NCBI GenBank assembly: GCA_900554945.1 | Contig: USJN01000089.1 | Span: 1-6,637, forward strand | Origin: an uncultured Coriobacteriaceae bacterium | GTDB taxonomy: Bacteria > Actinomycetota > Coriobacteriia > Coriobacteriales > Eggerthellaceae | Length of the DNA: 6,637 nucleotides | Direction of reading: 5' to 3' | In this document: positions 1 through 6,100 of the stretch, one piece after another | How positions within the stretch are numbered: position 1 is the stretch's first letter | Layout: the number at the start of each line of letters is the position of its first letter | Notes under the pieces: generated by a model | Seen by the model: the letters and a program-made list of their open reading frames with translations, nothing else | What the model was told of the DNA's origin: nothing | The model's database searches: none | Translations under genes and position numbers: made by a program

Positions 1-50
1 CATCATTTTCTGCCGATTTGAACTCATCCCCCGAAGGCGAGGAGGCTCCT
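1..50 (+). other. 5' flanking sequence of the surface-protein gene
   Basis: Only 50 bases precede the start codon. They contain the ribosome binding site and no recognisable coding sequence. A TTGAAC at 18-23 resembles a -35 box, but no -10-like sequence follows at a suitable distance, so the promoter is probably further upstream, outside the window. Whether this gene is first in its operon or follows another gene cannot be told from here. Confidence 0.5.
40..45 (+). promoter_or_regulatory. Shine-Dalgarno sequence of the large surface-protein gene
   Basis: AGGAGG lies five bases before ATG 51, a full match to the anti-Shine-Dalgarno core at a workable, slightly short spacing. It fixes the start: the ATG behind it leads straight into a classical signal peptide. 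The motif is part of an 11-base palindrome, AGGAGGCTCCT (40-50), whose arms could pair only with a very tight loop. Confidence 0.9.
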
Positions 51-143
51 ATGAGCAAGAAGAGCAATGCGAGAAGAAAGGTCCTGGCGTGCGCTCTCTC
101 ATGCGTGCTCGCGTTCGGGCTTGTGCCGGCGCCCGCGTTTGCG
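51..143 (+). other. Sec signal peptide (residues 1-31)
   Basis: The n-region KKSNARRK is strongly basic. The apolar core is VLACALSCVLAFGLV, followed by a Pro-containing c-region that ends in Ala-Phe-Ala before Glu32, an ideal signal peptidase I A-X-A site. The two cysteines (C14, C18) sit inside the core without a proper lipobox, so a lipoprotein is unlikely. This shows that the product is exported. Confidence 0.93.
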
Positions 144-3100
144 GAGGCGACCGAAGGCGCGGGCGCATCGGTTGCGGAAGAAGGCGCGCCCGAGGCGAGC
201 GGGCAGGAGCTCGCAAAAGCGGGCGAGCAGGCGGCTTCGGGTGCATCGGTTGCGACCGAAAGCGCGGCCCCATCGGCCTCGACCGAGGGCATCGCACTTC
301 AAGGCGACACATCCGAGGCGACCTACGACGCGGAAGCCGAGCGCTGGGCCACGTCGAAGGGCGTTGCGGGCATAAAGACCGAAAGCGACAGCGGGTATGT
401 GGAAGGCGAAGCCACGCCTGCCCAGATGTACTTCACCATCGATGAGCAGACGAGTGCGATCACCGTCACCGCAATCGACGGCGGCGCGACGGCGGTCGAG
501 GTGCCGTCCCTAATCGACGGGCATTCCGTTATCGCGATAGGGTGGGGCGCGTTCTACGGCTCATCGATCGAGACCGTCTCGCTGCCCGACAGCTTGGAGA
601 CGCTTGGCGAAAATGCCTTCTACCAATGCGCGAAGCTGCGCACGGTCACCTGGCCGAACAATCCCGCGTTCACAACCATCTCCGCAGAGGCGTTCAAGGA
701 ATGCCCGCTGCTCGAGGACGACGTGGTGGCGGCGATCCCCGCGAGCGTGACCGAAATCGGGTACATGGCGTTCGCGTACTGCGAGCCGAGAACGTACGTG
801 CAGGGGGAAACGCCCGAGCCCTTCACGGAAATCGTCATTCCCGATTCGGTAAAGCGCATCGAGTCCGAGGCATTCCGGTGCTGCAGCCATGTTCGCTCCA
901 TCACCATCGGGTCAAGCGTGGAATACATCGGCAAGCGCGCTTTTTCCGGAATGTCGGTAGGCAGCGCGGGCATGCCGTCGATCGAGGGCGTCGAGGTGAC
1001 GCTTCCTGCGAGCGTTCAATCAATGGACGAGGACGCGTTCGACAACACCGTCATCCGCTCGGCGGCGGGCTCGACGACGTGGCTTCGCAACGCGGTCGTG
1101 CTGCGGGTCATGAACCCCGATTTCTCGTTCGAGGAATACGAGTACGGCGGCACGCTTGAATTCGACGGCAAGAAGTACGTGAACCCCTTCTCCATCGGGC
1201 AGACGATCATCGCCTTCGACACCAACTCGAACGGCGAGCCCTCGTGGATCAAGCGCTTCGCCGATTCGGTCGAGGGGCAGACCGACGAGCACAACCCTGA
1301 CAAGCCCGCCTACACGTTCCAGTGGATGGAGGAGCAAGTCCAGGTCACAGGCACAATTCCCGCGGGTGCGAGCGCGGTGCTGCTGCAAAACGGCACGCGC
1401 ACGCCGATCGAAGTCGCGGCGGACGGGTCGTTTGCCGTGCCCGCGTTCACGAACGCGACGGCGACGGTGTGCGTCTCGCTCGACGGCTACTACGACAAGA
1501 CCTTCACGCGCCAGGCGCCTGAGATGGAGGGAACCTGGGACATCGGCGTGATTTCCGAGGGCGACTTCGAGAAGATACCCGCCTCGCGCAACATGGCGGT
1601 GAACGTGATGGCGCAAACGGGTGTGAACGATGCGGGCAGTCCCCTGTACGCCCCGACGGCGCTCACCGACGACTTCGCACTTGAGCTCTCACAAAACGGC
1701 GTGCTGCTCGAAGAAGGCGAAGACGCCGATTACGTGCGGCAGAGCTGGGGCGTCGTTTTGTCCGAGGCGCTTGCGGATGCGAACGAGCCGCTGGCGCTCA
1801 CCGTTGTTCCCGCCGATTCGCTCAAGCTTGGGAGCGCCACGGTTACGGCGAAGCCCGAAGCGGGCTCCTTCGACGTGAAGCTTGCCCAGTGGGGTACAGC
1901 GACGGTGCAGGTGAAAAGCGCGTTCGCGGGCGCGAGCACGGTGATGGTGTTCGACTCCCAAGGCGCGCGCGTGGCGAGCGGCGACACGTCCTTTCTGGGG
2001 TACGACGCCGACGGCACAACGCCCCTCATGAAAACGAAGACGCCGCAGCTCAAGGCGGGCACCTATACGGTGGTCGCGGTGAGCCAAAGCGGTGTCGACC
2101 TCGCGACGCCGACACTTTCCGCCTTCCTTCGCATGGGACTTGAGGAGGGCGCGCAGTACGCGAAAACGACGATCGCGATAGAAGATGGCAAGGACGCATC
2201 CGTCGTTCTGGAGGCGCCCGCGTTCGACGTGTCCTCGTGGCGCAAGCAGGTCGGCGTGAAGGCGTGCGGTTTCATGGCGCTGCGGGACTCGGCGGTCGTG
2301 GGCGGCGAGGTCGCCCTGCGCGCGAGCTATGCGCTCACCGACGGGGCCAAGGCGGAGAAGCTCATGCTCTCGCTGACGAGCGACCGGGTGGGAAGCCCGT
2401 GTGCCGCCCTGTCGGCTCCCGGCGAATCGTACGGCATGATCAGCGGGATCGAAGGGTCCTTCGATGGCGGCTCGCTGTCGTTCAACCTTTCGGGCGACGA
2501 GGCGAACGCATCGCGCGTGGCCGACATCCGCTTTATGCCGCTGCTCGAGGGGCCGTACAGCGTGAGCGCGTCGCTTGCGCTCAGCAACGGCAAGACGGTG
2601 CCTTTGGGGTCGGTCTCGTTCACCGCGATGGACGGGTTTATCTCGCTCGATTCCGACGAAGCTGCGCTTTCCGGGAACGAGGCGCAGGTGTACGCGAAGC
2701 CTGGAACATGGACGGCGCTCAAGGTCGGCGACGGGGCCGCCCTCGAGGCGAAGCAGGCGAACGCCTGGGGCTACGCGACCTTCGAATACGACCTCCCCGC
2801 CGGCGTGATCGTGAACGAGCGCGTGAAGCTCACAGCGGCGCTGGGCGATTCAGCGGACGCAGCGAGCGCCGCCCTTGCGAACAATCCCTGCGACACCGCT
2901 TCGGTGAGGTTCGTCCCCCGCGCTACGGTGGACACGTTCAAGGTGACGAATCGCGGCACCACGCAGACGCTTATCGAAGGCGGCAAGGAAACCGGCAACG
3001 GCCTTATCACGCGCCATCAGTTTGCAAGCAAGCGCAACGCCTACTGGACGTTCGACCTGACGCTGAGCGTTGCCGGCGGCGTGCAGATGCAGGACGAGCT

Positions 3101-6100
3101 GTCGCTTGTCGTGCTTTGCATGGGCGGACAGACGGTGCAGGTTCCCCTGAAGAAGCGCGAGGAGGCGCAGGGCACGGTGCGCTTCACCGGCGAATACGTC
3201 GATGAGAGCTACCTCGCGATGGTGAGAGACTACGAAGCCCAGGGACTCACCGGAACTATGAGCCTCGGGGCGTTCGAGAACGTGTTCGTGCCGCAAACCT
3301 ACGCGATCTCAAGCGCGGCGCTCGGCCTTGTGGCGATAGATGCGGACACTACCGTGAAGAAGGCGAAGGAGTCTGCTGACGAGAAGAACGCCCAGTTCAA
3401 CACCATTTTGGTGAAGGGAAGCGAGGAACTTGCCGAAGAGGCGCAAAAGATCGACCAGGAGTTCGATGCCTTGATCAACGCGATTGCCGAGGATGTGGAG
3501 GCTGCTGGCGCGACCGAGTCGGCCGAGGAGCTGGCAGCCGCCATCAAAAGCGAGGTCGGAAGCGCCTCCGAGGTTATCACCGAGGGCGGCAATGCTGATG
3601 GCGTCACCATCGACAAGATGATCTTCGACGGTGCCTACAGCCCCGATGATGAATGGTACGCCGATTGGGCGGCGGCCGAGGCTGGCGCCGATCCCGAGAC
3701 GAAGGCGGCCATCGCCGCCATCAAGAACACCGTCTCGCGCAACGATGCGTCGCTGCAGCGCTGCGAGGACGAGATCGGCAAGATGATCGGCGTGGGCTCG
3801 CTTGGCCAATACGGTTCGTGGATGGAGGCCTTTGTCGCCTCGCTTGAGAAGAATGCGGGCGTGAAGGTGAGCCGCAAGGCGGTCGACACGAGCGGTTATC
3901 GTGCGCTCGATGCCAAGTCCGGCTTCAAGGAGAGCGACGACGAGACGGTAAGCGGCTTTACCGCCTACCTCTACGAGGAGGACGAGGAGGACCCGCTCTA
4001 TCTTGAGGCCGATTTCGAGGACATCGCCGAAAGCGACCAGAGCCTGTCGATCAACACGAACTCGGTTGCCCTCGCTGCGAGCACCTACGACAACATCGTC
4101 GGCATCGTGACGCCCTATCGCAAGGCGTTCACCCAGTTTGGCAAGACGGTCGGCGTCGATGAGCTTGCGGGCAAGATCGCGCGGAACCTGCGCCGCCTGA
4201 AGGGTATGGAAATCGAGGCCAAGATGTGGGGCGTGACGGCGAAGGTGCGAAACCCGCTCGGAGCCGGCCTAGGCGCGCTCGACGCGGGCCTTTCCTGCTA
4301 TGCGGCCAACGACGCCATCAACAACTACGCGGCGTCGTGGGAGGCATATAACCAGTTGAAGGGCGACCTCGAGGGACTCAAGCTCCAACGCGACTACCTG
4401 CTGCGCAAGGAGCCGAAGTCGGACGACGATTGGAAATGCATCAACGCCATGAACAAGGAGCTATCCGAGGGCGAGCTTTTCCGCGATCTGCTCGAGGTGC
4501 AGGCGCAACAGGATGAGGCGAACGCGAAGATCGCCATCACCATGGCCGCAGGCGGTGCCGCGGCAACGCTCGCGAGCGGTGGCACGGCGGGTGCGGTGCT
4601 TTCGACCATCGGCGCGGTGAACGATGCCTCGTCGGTCACGGCGAACACACTGCGCGCCGAGAAGCTCAATGCCGCTCAGGCCGACTACGAGTATGCCCAG
4701 GCCCTTCGCGAGCGCGCGTGCGAGGGCAAGGTCGTGATGAACCCGAGCGAGATGACCGATGCCGAGCTTGCCAAGCGCGCCGGCCATGGCGATGCGCACG
4801 CACAGAATGTGCTCGAGGCACGCTATGCCAAGTATCGCTCGAATGTTGCGGTCGACCCGTCGGGCCTCGTGTACGAGGCGGTCGAGTCGAACCTGGTCGA
4901 GGGAGCCACGGCGGAAATCTGGGTGGCAGACGACGATGCGGGCGCGAACGCGCACAGGTGGGAAGCTGGCCCCTATGAGCAGGAGAATCCGATTCTCACC
5001 GATGCGAACGGCGCGTTCAATTGGGACACGCCGACGGGCTGGTATCAGGTCCGCGTGACGAAGGACGGCTACGGGGAGGCCTGTTCTGCGTGGCTTCCCG
5101 TGCCGCCTGCCCAGATGGGCATCATGGTAGGGCTCGTCTCGACCGAGGCCCCGGCTGTTGCGCGAGCAAACGCCTATACCGACTGCGTGGAAATTGAGTT
5201 CACGCAGTATATGGACGCAAGCGATGCGGCCACAGCCCAGCTTGCGGCCGAGGGCCTTTCGGGCGATGTCTCTTTCGAGTGGATCGATGTGGTTGACGGC
5301 GCAGACGGGAATCCCCTTTCCAAGGTGCTTCGCGTAAAGCCGGCGACGCCGCTCGCGGCGGGATCGATGGTGAGCCTCGCGCTCTCGGGTGCGAGAAACT
5401 ACGTGGGAACCGGCGCCGAGGGTGGCGTGCACAGAAGCGGCGACCTTGTTGTCGACGTGCGTCCGGCTGAGCTGAAACTTAATGTTGAGCAGGGGATATT
5501 CCTTAATGAAGGCGAAAGCGCCCAGGTTGTCGCATACGTGCGCGATGCGAACGGCAACCCGCTTGCCGGCGTGGTGGCAGACGCCGCGATCGACTCCGCT
5601 GAAATCGCTGCGCTCTCGGATGATTTTGCGGTGACCGACGCCGAGGGCAAGGCGACCTTCGAGGTCAGTGGCGTTCTCTCGGGGCTCACGGGGCTTAGCG
5701 TCTCCGTGGGCGAAACGACGCTCTCGAAAAACATCGATGTGCGCGTTTGCACCGATCAGGTGCGCCCGGCACGCCCCGTCGCGACGCTCGGCAGCGTGGT
5801 CCTCGATGCATCGGCACCTAAGGAGAACTACGTCACGGTACCGTGGGGTACGAAGCTAACGCTTGCCGCCGAAGAGGGCGCGACCATCTATTACAGCACG
5901 AACAACACGTGCCCCTGCCGCGACGAGGGGCGGCAGGTGTATTCCGGCCCCATCACGCTGACCGAGAACGGCTACTACCGCATCGCGGCCTACAAGGAAG
6001 GCCTGGAAGACGAGTACTCCGAGCGGCTGAACATCACGGTGACGGTCGAGGGCGAGGGTCCCGGCGGTGGGGAGGGTCCTGGTCCCGACGAGCCCACTTT

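Noticed and set aside
18..23. TTGAAC as a promoter -35 element
   Set aside because: At the required 16-18 base distance lies the GC-rich ribosome-binding region, with no -10-like sequence.
84..107. Cysteines C14 and C18 in the signal peptide as a lipoprotein lipobox
   Set aside because: VLAC and ALSC lack Leu at -3 with a small residue at -2, and lie inside the apolar core. A perfect signal peptidase I site (AFA|E) follows.
1020..1616. Open frame of 198 residues on the - strand
   Set aside because: Same shadow-type composition (Arg, Val, His, Leu), with no ribosome binding site or domain recognised; the + strand frame explains this DNA.
2237..3205. Open frame of 322 residues on the + strand, offset from the main frame
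   Set aside because: The product is rich in Arg, Gly and Ala with no domain, has no convincing ribosome binding site, and lies inside Ig-like modules that make sense only in the main frame. It is a GC-rich shadow.
4530..4619. True transmembrane anchor for the protein
   Set aside because: The stretch is dominated by Gly, Ala, Ser and Thr, sits far from the C-terminus, and the protein already has an SLH wall anchor. I keep it only as a possible membrane-active or packing segment.
4461..5432. Open frame of 323 residues on the - strand
   Set aside because: It has Arg/His/Gly-rich composition typical of antisense shadows in GC-rich coding DNA, shows no motif, and overlaps a well-supported helical segment and two beta modules on the + strand.
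5760..6050. Hexosaminidase or chitobiase enzyme activity
   Set aside because: Only the non-catalytic C-terminal beta module of that family is present; there is no catalytic barrel anywhere in the protein.
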